A stretch of 64,000 nucleotides of DNA from Rhynochetos jubatus (lineage: Eukaryota > Chordata > Aves > Eurypygiformes > Rhynochetidae): assembly GCA_027574665.1 (NCBI GenBank), contig CM050651.1, positions 4,527,501-4,591,500 of the forward strand, in the 5' to 3' direction. The notes below the pieces were generated by a model. It saw only the letters and a list, made by a program, of their open reading frames with translations. It searched no databases and was not told where the DNA came from. Shown here piece by piece: positions 36,701-48,521 of the stretch (positions are counted from its first letter, which is position 1; each line of letters begins with the position of its first letter). A program made the translations under genes and the position numbers.

Positions 36701-39700
36701 GTTCCTTGGGATGTTTTTTGCCATTATGGTTGCTACTAGTTAAGTTCAGAGTGAAGTACATGTTACTAGATACACTAAAGCTTTGCTTGTATAAAATCTC
36801 CGTGAACTTTCCGCACGCTATTATTACCAGCAACAACTGATGTTAGTCAATTTTGCAGTCATATTACCTTTGAAGTCCTACAGCAACAAACCCTAATTAA
36901 GACTATATATGAATATAAGACTTGTAGGAGAGACAGGAAGGACTATAAAAAAACATTAATTATCTGGTTTATTGGTGGTGTTTGATACTTTGTAATGATT
37001 GCTACTGAGGAGACTCCAATGTGGGATTTACACCGGAGGGGGAAGCTGGTGGTTCATTTTAAATGACACCCTCAAAAAATCAAGATTGGTAGCAAGGTGG
37101 AAGGAGAGCAATTAGGTGGAAGACTATGGATGCCACTCCCATAATCTGTTTCCAGCAAAAAGAGTAGAGATATGGCAATAAGAGCAACTACCTTCTGGAT
37201 GATGTCAAAAGAGAAATTGTCTTGACAAATGAGGGAGATTTTGAATGGGAGTTTTCTCTGACCTACAATACAGGGAAAGGTTATGCTAATATGTTAGGCA
37301 CAGGCCTTTACTAATGGCTGAGCTGTAGACAAGGCAGTATAGCTCAAGAAGAGAGTCAGGTTTTTGTACTTCTTTCTCCCTGAGTGACTGAGAAACACTC
37401 ATTATCCTCTCCTAGGTTATCCTATTATAAATGCTCTTAGCTTATTATAAATGTTCTCTGATATAAATGTTGCAAACAGTGATCTTGAGAAGAAAGTGTG
37501 AACACAAAGAGGACAAAGTACTTCTGCTTTAAAATTAAGGACAGCAATTGCCTTGTTTGAAGCCACATTCTGTTCTCATAAACAGGCATCTGTCACTCTA
37601 TGCAACCAGCTATAAATCTTTCTGGTTTTTTACCCAAAATATCTGTTTTTCTGATTAAAGCCAAATTTGGCCCTGAATTACTCTACATGCACTTTTCTCC
37701 ATGAACAGTGAACTGAAAAAAATATTAATCTTTTTAAAGCACCTTGAAGCCCATTTTTCTTTTCAACTAATGAACTATGTAAAGGAGCCTCAGTTGCCTC
37801 AGGGAAGCTTGTCAAACCCATCACAAGGAGTCTTTATAAAGCCTAAAGGACATGTATCATAATGTATAAAATTTGTCATAGTATATCATTATTCCCTTTT
37901 GGGAGGCTTGTTACAACAATTATGGATGATTAAGCCATATTAAAAAAAAGGCAGCAGTTTTATGACCAGCAGAACTAAGGAAACGAAGTTTCCCATGTTT
38001 TGGTGTTGGGTTTTTTTTGTTGTTGTCTAGTTTAGTGTGATAGAAAATGAATCTTCATTAAGATTTTCCTGCCATAAAGGTGTGTTTATAGTAGGCCTCT
38101 CCAGGGAGGATTCTTTGGTGTCCAATATTGCGTTCACGGAAGACTGTGTGCATTTTCCGTCTGTAGGTTGTCTGTGGCTACAAAACTCAAACTCATGTAA
38201 TTATTTCTGAGACCTCTACCTTCCACCAAATCTGGTTGCAATGAACCATGCAGAAATTATGAAGTTATTGGGGATGTGGGAGGCACACAGACGGGCACAC
38301 AGATGCATTTAGAAAGGTACATAATTGTAGTCTGATGAGAACTGTGGGGACCGAGGCTGAAAAAGGTACTGTTATTCAACCTTCCCTAGTTTGTTTACTG
38401 TCCTGAGTGTTTCCTCTCTCATTTTCATTTCAGACTGAAAACCAGTGTGAGTAAGGTTATGTAAAGGAAGGCACGCAACTCTCACCTGGCAGAAGGATGG
38501 GAAGGATAGTTTGGCCCAAGGAACAAACCCAGACTCACCACATTTCCGCAGTGTCAAATACAGGTGCGCCCTTTGGTCTCCACAAATATTGCTCAGTCAG
38601 TAGTCCCATGCTCAACAGGAACAGTTAGACTAGCCTTGGGCAAACTCTGGAAAGATGAGCTTTGAAATGTTTGTCATGAGGAGGGAACAGCATGTTGGTC
38701 CTTACCCGCTCAGCTAATGCATAAAAAGCATATTAGTTTTATATCCTGCAGCCAATCTTACTCAGTATGCTGATTGTTCTGAATCTCAAACAAAAATGCT
38801 TAACTGTCCCTCTGCACTGTAGGTTTCCTTTTGTGTCTTTTGTTATTGTTTTTTAATTGTATCTAAGCCTAAGATAAATTTGTTGCTTGTCTACAGTGTG
38901 TTTTGGAGCACCAGGCAGCAATCTCTAAACCCACTGTGACCAAAGCAATGGCAATAAAGCTCATCAGCTCAGCCACATAAGGGGAGACAAAGTACTGCAC
39001 TAACAGAGCCCCGATGCTTTTCAAGACAAACCAGTAGCTATTGCACAGGAACGAACTGCACTGCACCATGTGGAAGATGTTCGTGCTTGCATAACCTTGC
39101 ATTTCTGGGAGGATTTCACAAACTTAGCTTGCTTGCCACCACCAGTGACAACATTGATAACAATAGGTATCTGTCTCACGAGCAGAGGAAGAGATAGTTA
39201 CCACCATTTCCCCACAAGTGGGAGACCAGGCAGATTCTTATACAGCCTGGCTAAACTTCAGCTAGCCATCCAAACTGAAACAGATTTCAACACGCATTTT
39301 AAGAATTACTTGGATTTTTTTTTAATGAAATAATGAAATTGGATTACTAAAGAGGCTTGCTGTAATTCTAATCACTGTCAGTAACCTGATAGTGTGCATA
39401 AATTTTGCTATATAACTTTCAGAGTGAAACTTTGAAGAAGACTAGGTTGTCTAGAAATTATCAGTGTAAATTAGTTCTACCTAATAGACACTGCAATTAT
39501 CTTCTGATATAATTATAGGACACCTTTTTAAAGCTGCCAGTTTCTTTGATCTTCAGGAATAACTACACCAGCTAGCAATTGCTAGTACAATGGAGTAGCA
39601 AGCATACAAGCCATCTATCGCAAACTATTTTTTTAAAAGTGTTTATGCAAAACAGATCGCTGCTCTGTTCCATCTTTTGTATTTTTGTAATGAAAACCAC

Positions 39701-42700
39701 TGCCTTAAGTTATTTTCTTAAACCACATCTTTTATTATCCGTGTTTTATGCCAAATTTCCTTTTTTCTGATCGCTATTTATCATAGCAAGAGCAAAACAG
39801 AAACATACTTCAATGTGGGAGTTTTATTTTTATAGTAGGAGGCTTTAGTGGAGATGGGATTGATACATCAAAGTCTTATCCCATGATAACAGATGTATTT
39901 AAATATTTACCTTCATTTTTGTCCTCTACAGTTAATACAATATTTCCCTAACATAAGCTGCTAAATGTATTTTCCCCTTTTTTATTCTTATTAAAATTGT
40001 GATTTGAAGATATATTCCTAAAGCTGTGAATAGTTATTAACATTTCTTTAAAGGCTTCAATATTTGAATGGCCAAATTCCAGCTTGAGTAATTACATTCT
40101 GCCTACTTAAATTCCCTACACAGTTTCAATTAGATAAGTTATTCTTCTACTCTTTATGTCCTAAAACTGTTCTGCAGCCTTGCTGCCACTATTAAACAGC
40201 TGCTGAATTTTGCCCCAGACGTGATTGAACTGGTCCCTGTATACAAAACACAATATATAAAAACAAACTGAATTTTCGCTGGATGAAAGTTGGTAAATGT
40301 AAGTTTTATGAGAGCTAAGTATTATTTTTGAATGCCCATGTTTATGCTTATTTTAAGGGTAATGACAATGAAAGCTTTCCAACAGCATCCTATTAACAGT
40401 GCTCTAGAAAGAACAGGACGGCTTCTCTTCCATACATTTTCAGAGCATTTCCAGGGACTATCATCAAGAAGACTGCCCTTAAATTGTAGGCACATTGCCA
40501 TATGGGTACAGGAATGACCCCACCGAAGAGATAAAAGAACTGTAGGCTAAATTTTATAGATACTTAGGTACTTAAAGCCTCAGAAAAGAAGCCAGTGTGT
40601 GTGTCAGGCATACTGTGGAGAACTCTTTCCCATATGCTTTTGGAAATCCTGCTAGGGCCTTTAAAAGGAAATAGAATCCCAGATACCTTTAAAAGACTTT
40701 CCCCCACATACTACGACCTCAGCCTGAATCTATCCAGTTGCATGTAATTTTACTTTACCAAGAAAATCCATTTCTTTCTACTGTAAACCTGTGAGATTCT
40801 CTTCCTTCAAGAAATAGGTAAGAAAGGATCTGAAGTAGCAAAGGGCACTACCTGCATCATTTAAGAACAGTTTTAGTGTGGTACCAGGCTGGCAGTGTGC
40901 AATGCATTAAAGATTTTTTTCATATCCAGACCTGTATTTCGGGACCTGTTCAGACTGCAGTGGTTACTGTAACTTCAGTGTAATCTGATGCTGCCTGGGA
41001 GGTTGCATGGGAAATCTCTGTGTAACTGCACATCAATAATTAAGCCAAAATCCAGATCAGGCTTTTGGATTTAGGCCTTTGTAAATGAAATCCTCCTTCC
41101 TCTGTAAGAGATTTCTGTAGATAAATCTTAAAATAGGCCTAGGACAGGTAGGCCCCAGGCTTTATAAAAACTATATAAACTGAAATTATGTCTGGGGTCA
41201 ATTAAAAATGCATGTTTAAATATAGAACCTGTGAAAGTTCAAGGAGTACTTAAACATTTATAAATTTGAATGCTGCTGTGGCTGAATGGGGCCTCTTCTT
41301 GTTTTCCTTCATTTTTCCTGGAGTAGGTGACATATACTTGGCGAGTATATACCTCAGAACAGGCATTTCTCTGTTTCTCTGTTTTGCTGTTCTGTCTTGC
41401 AGAAGACAACCTGCTTTCTAGGAGAAAGATAAATACTTTTCGTGTCTGCAGAAAAGACATTCTCATTCTTGGCGGGGGGTTGGGGTGGGTAGGCAATATA
41501 AGAGTTTTCTCTGTTCTTGATGAACTGATGAGGATAAGGGCATCACCTAAAAGAGATTCTGTATCTTGAGATTTCTGCTCTTCTTCTTTTTTCCTATTTC
41601 TTTTGAATTCTGGGTTTTTTTTCCTAATCTTCAATCTTCATCCACATACTTTTCATATCTGTGAATCCTCCCTCCATACAGTCCAATCTTTTTCTACATA
41701 TTCTATTTTAGATAGTGAAATCTCCTCTCTTGCTTATCCATCCCCATTCTGTGACTATTTCAGACTTCCTTCTCAGCCCCAGGCTTTTCCTTGCCACAGC
41801 ATTACAGGAAAAACACTGCCTACCCATTTCTCTGATTATACTGAGCTGCACTTCAGGGTACAGACCTGAGCTTGAACATTACTTGCTGCCTTCTGCTGTG
41901 CTGAAGAGCTGAGACAAATGAGGCAACAGTCCTCAATCCCAGGTAGCTGCTAAAGTGTTCTTCACAACATCATCTAAAACACAGATGTTGAGAATGGTAT
42001 TGCAGAACATGTCTGGGCTACAGAGTCTTAGTGCAACGTAAGAACTTGGAGCAAATCAAACCAAGTAAGGACAGGGTGGTTTATGCATTCAGCACAATAT
42101 TCAACTTGTAGTGCAAAATCCACAACAAAACCAGTAGTTTAATAGGACTATGTCAAGTAGTAAAGATCAAGATTTTAAATAAAACTAAACAAAACATACT
42201 AGGATGCCTTAAAAATCAAGGCTGAAGTGTCTTTCTGTACTAATAAAACTCCTCATGGTTTCTTACCGTTTGCACTCACCAGAGGAAAAGCACAGACAGT
42301 GTTAAATGTCCCATCGTGCTGCTGCTGTGAAGACTGACAGCATCAGTCCTGCATGCCTCATGTCCTGTGTTCCAAGAAAAGCTCTGCTGTGGATGTGAGC
42401 TTTACTTAAAACAGCAGCTCTTTTCAACACCTATTTACTAAATTCTTTTATTTCAAAGAAAACATGCTCAAACTTTACAAATTTCCCTTAGAAAAAAAAT
42501 AATCCAACACCTCATTTCTACAGTGCAGCTGCTGTTATTAAAAAGGAACAATTTTTTTGTCCATAGCAAAGAAAACATGCTTAATAAGTATCAGTGCTAA
42601 AGAATGCTCATCATTTTTGTGAACAGACCCACTGTATATCACACTTCTTAAAAAATTACCAAAGTAACAGCTGTACAGTTTAGCCTGCTGATAAAAAGTG

Positions 42701-45230
42701 ATCTCATAGAAAGATCTTAACTTTTTAGACAGACTTGCTTATCGATCATATCTGCTCAACATAAATTTTGAATTAAAATTTTCACAAAGCAGGGTATGGA
42801 AACTGCAGACATTTTACTTGTCCTCCAAATTTTTACTGTACTTAAGTCAATTATATATAAATACAAATAGTTTCACTATACTTTCATATTAGTGGAATAT
42901 CTGCAATAATTATAAGGCCAGGATTTCAAAGAAAATTCCTTCAACATTGCAGAAGGCTCAAACCGAAAAATCTGGTTTTTCGTGTATAGATGTAGATACT
43001 CAAATGCATTAGTTACTATTGAACACTGAATAATTGTATTTGCATTTCATATTCAATTTGATTTTTTAAATATGATAAAACTTCAGCACATTAACCATAT
43101 GTTACTTAAGAAGCTATTAATCACAGTTTGAAGTAATAGACTCTGGATCTCTATGTATAATTTTCCAATGTATTCTGCATTTTTCCAAAAGCCTACAAAA
43201 GAAACCCCTTCCAATTAGAGATTAAAGGGAGAATAGCATTCTCCTCCTGATTTCAAGAAAAAGAAGGGAAGTTTTATTTTAAAAGAAACTACTCCAGGGT
43301 CTGATATAGTTTATATATTTATTTATATTGTAATTATATGATTCCCCAAATGTGTCAGATATATAAGAATATGTGGGTTGTTAACATATTTCCAGCATAT
43401 GTCGATGGATAAGAGAAGTACAGTATTGCACACAAGCACATCATTAAATGTTTAAAGTAAACATAACTACATAGTTTCATTTTCTGAATTTTGGTCAGGA
43501 TATTGAAGGTTACAATGACTTGATGCTTGTCAGTGTTTTTCCTACATTTCCAATATAATGAGATTTTTAAACTCAGTTTTTTATAAAATGCACATAAATG
43601 TTAACACATTGACAATGAGATATAAGTAATTATTAATTATATGAATTATTTCAGAAGTGTAATATATATACTTTACATTTGTATAATTTATTGTTTCTAA
43701 CTTTACGGTGAATGTTAAGATTGACTGTGGTTGACAGGACCCTAATATTTCTTGAACAGAGCCCTACCAATGTTATTCAGGGTGAAGTTGAAGTTGTAGT
43801 TGCTGTTGCTTACTGCTGTGTTCCCTCTAGCTTTCTACTGTGGCATATTCTTTCTATCACATAATATTTGGGTTTTGACAGATCACTGTAACATAGTAGG
43901 AAAATAGAAGTGATTTAACCTTGTTATTGCCTAGTCAAACATGAACTGATCGCACGACTCAACATGCAACAGGGAAGCACACACAGTGGAACATAATAAT
44001 GGACAAAACGAATGCTTCCTTTACTTAGACATTTTAGGATTACTGTTTTCTAATTAAGATTTACATGGTGGTGTATATATACACGTACACACCCACATAT
44101 ATATATGTTGCTAGTTCTCCCTCATAAGTAGGTCTGAGAGTGAATGAAATGCAAGGACCTAAGTCTGAAATGCTTCAAAGTTTGAACAAACCTCATACTT
44201 CGGTCTTGCTTGTGGCTGTTACTGTCAGTGCAGGATCAGTGATGGTGAATCTGTTGCTTGCAGTTTATACCTTCACAAGAACCCTTGCTCGCTTATTTTC
44301 ATCGAGCTTCATTCTAGTCTACCACCCCCAAACCTAAGACAATTGCTTATTTACCATAAAGGAAAATACTGTGAGACAATTACTCACCTGTATGCTTAGT
44401 TATCTATGTTTGCATTCATATTATTAACTAATAAGCGTAAGAAATGCTTTTGACCTACAAAACATTGGCCGTTATTTAGGTGGTCAGTATGTACCATGAT
44501 GATAAGCTTAGTTTCACTGTTCCGCCATGATCTTCCACATGACTCATAGACACAGACCGAGATAATCTCTTCTGAATTTACTCAGTCTGGTGGGGTACTC
44601 AAATCCATATGTGAAGACTCTAAAAGTGAAATGACAGGATAAACAGGAAAATGTTATTACAGCAAGAGTCAAGACTAAGCTATAAATTGGAGACCTAAGC
44701 TTCTTTTAAGTGTGGGGGGTTTTCGTTTGCAGTTCTCCAGTACTGGACAGTTATGTCCATGTTTAGAATGTGCTTGTACTCTTCTCATAATTAAGTTGTA
44801 TCAGTGACATCTCATGCAAATTCTTTATGTAAGAAAGAAGCCATTCAAATGCATGGTGCTTCCATACATGAATTTCAAAATCATTTAAGATAATCATGTC
44901 ACATTAAATAGCATAAGGTGACAGAAGGTTCAAGTGGGAAGCTTTGCCAGTTTTAGCAGATATCCTTAAATCAACAACATAAATTTTAATATAGTAACTG
45001 TATTACACCAAATGGATGTGTTAACAGGACACTGCTTACAGACTATTTACAGAGAATGCAAGAGAGAAGTAAAATCATGTAAACACATTCATACTTTTTC
45101 TAACCTCTTTGTTTTTTAAATCTTCTGCAAACAAAGCCCAAACAAATCTTTGTTTTTATAATCTATTTCTAAAATCCCTACTGGGTTAGACTTTCCAATT
45201 AAAATATGATTCTTTATGCATGTTTCATAG
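33701..45230. other. Long intron-like noncoding stretch
   Basis: About 11.5 kb without a gene I can support. Contents include a T run near 34278-34291, a short tandem of ATTCACTAYCTGTCCT near 34307-34352, a CA-rich patch near 35453-35470, and an alternating TA/CA microsatellite near 44073-44110. Two frames of 80-130 codons overlap antiparallel at 41239-41634; the minus one is lysine/glutamate-rich and the plus one has no domain. The region 36960-37150 has balanced composition and might be conserved. Confidence 0.45.
44073..44110. repeat. TA/CA microsatellite
   Basis: Alternating purine-pyrimidine DNA (GTATATATACACGTACACACCCACATATATATATG). It is prone to length change and to Z-form DNA. Confidence 0.8.
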
Positions 45231-45408
45231 AAAATGTTTACTCAGACATTGTGCAGTGTTTTCTGCAATGCATGGCTTCGGCATCGCAAGAAAATGAAAA
45301 CTTTCAGAATCTTGTTGCAAGCTTATTTCTATTAATGATTCACAGACAAATATCTGTTAATTTACCTTATGAAGACTGGGGGACCAGCACATTTTGTGAC
45401 ACTGTTTG
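45231..45408 (+). CDS. Candidate coding exon of a helical-repeat-like protein
   Basis: The acceptor is strong (TTCTTTATGCATGTTTCATAG). The 178 nt read two bases, 58 open codons and two bases up to a TTTG/GTGATG donor. The peptide starts NVYSDIVQCFLQCM, includes LVASLFLLMIHRQI, and ends GTSTFCDTV. It alternates hydrophobic and polar residues like amphipathic helices, and its composition is unlike translated AT-rich noise. If the donor is not used, the same frame stops two codons later, so this could instead be a final exon. I do not recognise the family. Confidence 0.42.
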
Positions 45409-48234
45409 GTGATGTAAGCTGACTAACAGTTGTCAAGGTTTTCCCAGATTCCTTTTTGGTTTTTAGGATTCTGACAAGGCGAAGGGAATTAGGGAATTGC
45501 CTTATTTTTACAGACCAGTACAAGAAATTCCAATACCAACCATTCACCTAGTCTTAGGTTCCATTCCACAGTGTAAGGACACAAGTAAAGCAAAACAGTT
45601 GGTGCCAAGGATTCATGATTGACACCGTAACAGTGCTTTGTAGGGGTACTTGTACTCTGTGGGCTGAGTAGTCTTTGATGGCTGAAGTGCTCTCAGAGCG
45701 TGCATCTTCCAGTTTTGTTTCGCCCAAAAGGAGGTGCTTGTCCAGCACTGAGACATTTCCACCAACATACTCTAAGTTGAGGTGGGACAGGAGATTAATT
45801 TTGTGTAGATGCAACAAAGCAACCACCCAATGCCTTCATGGCCCACCAACACAGTTCAGAGATGGCAGGTAGTCCACTGGAGTTTTCACCATGCTGGAAT
45901 AGCATTTTGTTTTGGTAGAGGTGAGCATCTGGAAAAATGTATTAGGGGAACACGTGAGAACAACTTGTTCCAGGCAGGGTATCAGCTAGAGAACACATCA
46001 CTGCTCTTGATCTTCGGTGGGGCTGTGTACAGTCAGTGAGAACTGCTCAATGCACATTGATCGCCAAACACCTTCTGATCAGTGGTAGCATTTCCTCCAC
46101 GCCTGCAGCAGCAATTCATTGCAAAAGGTTTCCTTTGCCTCTCTCTGTCTCTCCACTGAACCAGTAAAAGCAGATAAAGAAGAGATACTGTGGTCTTTAA
46201 GTAACTGCTCTTCTGGGGGGACAGTTCTGTGACCTCTGAAATACAGAATTTACCATACCAAAATTAGAAAGCCACAATGATATCAAAATTGTTCTAATTT
46301 TAATAAGCAATTAAAGAGATTTATGCTAAACCCTCAGATTGGGTAACTGCAGCTACAATAGATGCAAACAGCACTATATGTTCAAAATCAATTGTTTGCA
46401 TTAATGTTAAACTACATAATCTAAAAGAAAGGTAATTGCTATGTAATTCTAGCATCTTTGCAAGTGTCTATTATAACTGTTGTCCCAGACTACTCAGCTT
46501 TATATTTAGTTTTGTAAATATATATATGTTCCATGTTATACTGAGTTAATACAGAGGTAAGACCAATGGAGATCTCTATGGAAATAAAGATTACATATTG
46601 ATAAATGCCAGGATGGTATTGTGCTTCAGTAATCCTCATCAGTGCAGCCCTGAAAATTAATACCATTGCTGGATTGCACTATTTTCTCCTAACAGTTTAA
46701 ATGGCAAACATCTGATCTAGAATTGTTTGCAATGGATAAAAGGAGCCTGCATGGTAAAGGATCTGACATATTTGTAAACCAGCAATTATGGCATATACCC
46801 AGCAATTTGAAATATTTCTGAATTGTTCAGCACATCCCCAAATTGCTCATGTAATGAAAGCACATGAAAATGTTATTATCATTGTTTCTAGTTGTCTTCC
46901 ATTTCCCACTGGAGACTTTTTTGTCAGCTTAATACATTTTTGTTTGTTTTCAGCTCTGGCTTTATTTGGTTTTGGTCCTGGAATGAAAATCAGCTAATGA
47001 CACCTTTTCTCAGTCTACAGAGGCTTCCGCTGTCTAGCAAGAGTGGATTAGTCACTTAGTGCACGATCTCAGAGTGAGATTGGGGTTGGCTGCTTTATTT
47101 GTTTATTTAGATTTATTTTAGAGGAGGGAGATGCAGGAAGCAGTTGAACAGGACAGTGTCATCTAAACTGTCTGAAGGCTACTAATAGTCACTTCATATT
47201 GTAAGAAGAAACAGTGGACTTTTCACTGATGGGTTATTTTTGTTGCTGAATTAAATGAAGAAATGCAATAGAAGTCTGAAGAATGGCTTGCCAAAGGCCC
47301 CGCATAACAACCCATATTTTTGAGGGTTGAGAGCAGAAGTGATTCAGGGATTAGGAATGATACTACTGTAATTTTATTTCCTGATTTTCAGTCTGGAGCC
47401 AGTCATACTGGTGACGGATCTTAACAGAAGCATTACCTAACAGCTTAGAACAGGATACGAAAGGACAGCCACAGTCCCCCCCACCTCACATCCCAAAAGT
47501 TGTTTTGTAGATGCTTTGTGCCATGCTGGAAGCGTAGAACAGCTGTAACCCAACTAGAATAGCTCTCTCATGACTTCCGTGCCTAATCCGTAAGTAGTGC
47601 AGAGTTGCTTTATTCTCTGCAGCACCGCCACCACAGCCAGGACAAGCGGGGACCGCTGCGGCGTCGCCATCATCAGCTGCTGCCAAAACGACGCCTCAGG
47701 AACACAGACAGGCTCTTAGAAAATGGAGTGGTTCTCAGGATGCTCTGATTCACAGGGGACCAGGCTGGCACATACTCGAAAGAACTGGGAAATAAAGGAG
47801 GTTTACCTCAAAAGCAAATTAGCTAGTACAAAGAATTTTGATTATAATGCCCAAATGAAAGCTCATAAAGAATTAAAATATGACAACTTTCATAACAACA
47901 GAGAGCATTGTTATAAGATGAGATTGTCTTACTAATTTGGCGTGGCATCCTTGAGGATAAGCAGGCATTTTCGTTCTGTTTTCATTTTGTTGCACTGATA
48001 CCAACCTGAACTAGGCTGCAGCACTTAAAATACCAACCTTGTAGAGGAGTATCAAGCAGCATGCATACAAATTGGAGATATTTTTGCCAATGCGACATAT
48101 TATCTCTGGTACAATTACTCATTCACCAATAAAACTTCTGCCAACAATTGTGTCTTGTAGTTTAAAAAAAGAATATATTAATATATATACTTTGAAAATG
48201 CAGAGTTTACACAAGCTAAATAATCAGGCCACAG
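45409..48234. other. Noncoding stretch with a CpG-bearing patch
   Basis: Antiparallel open frames of 65-90 codons overlap at 45554-46039 and look like old repeat or noncoding DNA. At 47486-47700 a short GC-rich patch reads on the minus strand as ATGGCGACGCCG, followed by a hydrophobic stretch. It resembles the 5' end of a gene or a retrocopy; see findings. Confidence 0.4.
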
Positions 48235-48521
48235 CAAAGTGAAGGATTATTCTAACTCCAAACCTAATGATGAAAAGCAGTTTTTAAAGATAATTCTGAT
48301 TAAAGGACAGAAGCAGGTGTGGACAAAATTAGATATTGGATCACCAATAACTTGTCCGGGGTTTGTACACCCTTCACAGCCCAAAGACACCTTGGTGATG
48401 GTTGTGTCTCCTGAGCATTGTTACAACACAAACACACCAAGAAAATACAAAGTTATTAGCATAGCCTTAAAACCAATCCAACCAATTCATATCCACAGTT
48501 GGCATACAGCAAAAAATACAG
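48235..48521 (+). CDS. Candidate coding exon (tentative)
   Basis: The donor is near-perfect (ATACAG/GTATGT). The frame is open for one base, 95 codons and one base back to a CCACAG acceptor that lacks a good pyrimidine tract, which is the weak point. The peptide includes LKIILIKGQKQVWTKLDIGS and later HIHSWHTAKNT. The phases join the exon at 45231 on one side and 52124 on the other. A 95-codon run is less likely by chance than the shorter candidates, but frames of this length do occur in noncoding DNA of this size. Confidence 0.35.

Noticed and set aside
41239..41634. 131-codon minus-strand frame
   Set aside because: Lysine/glutamate-rich low complexity, antiparallel to another frame, no known domain.
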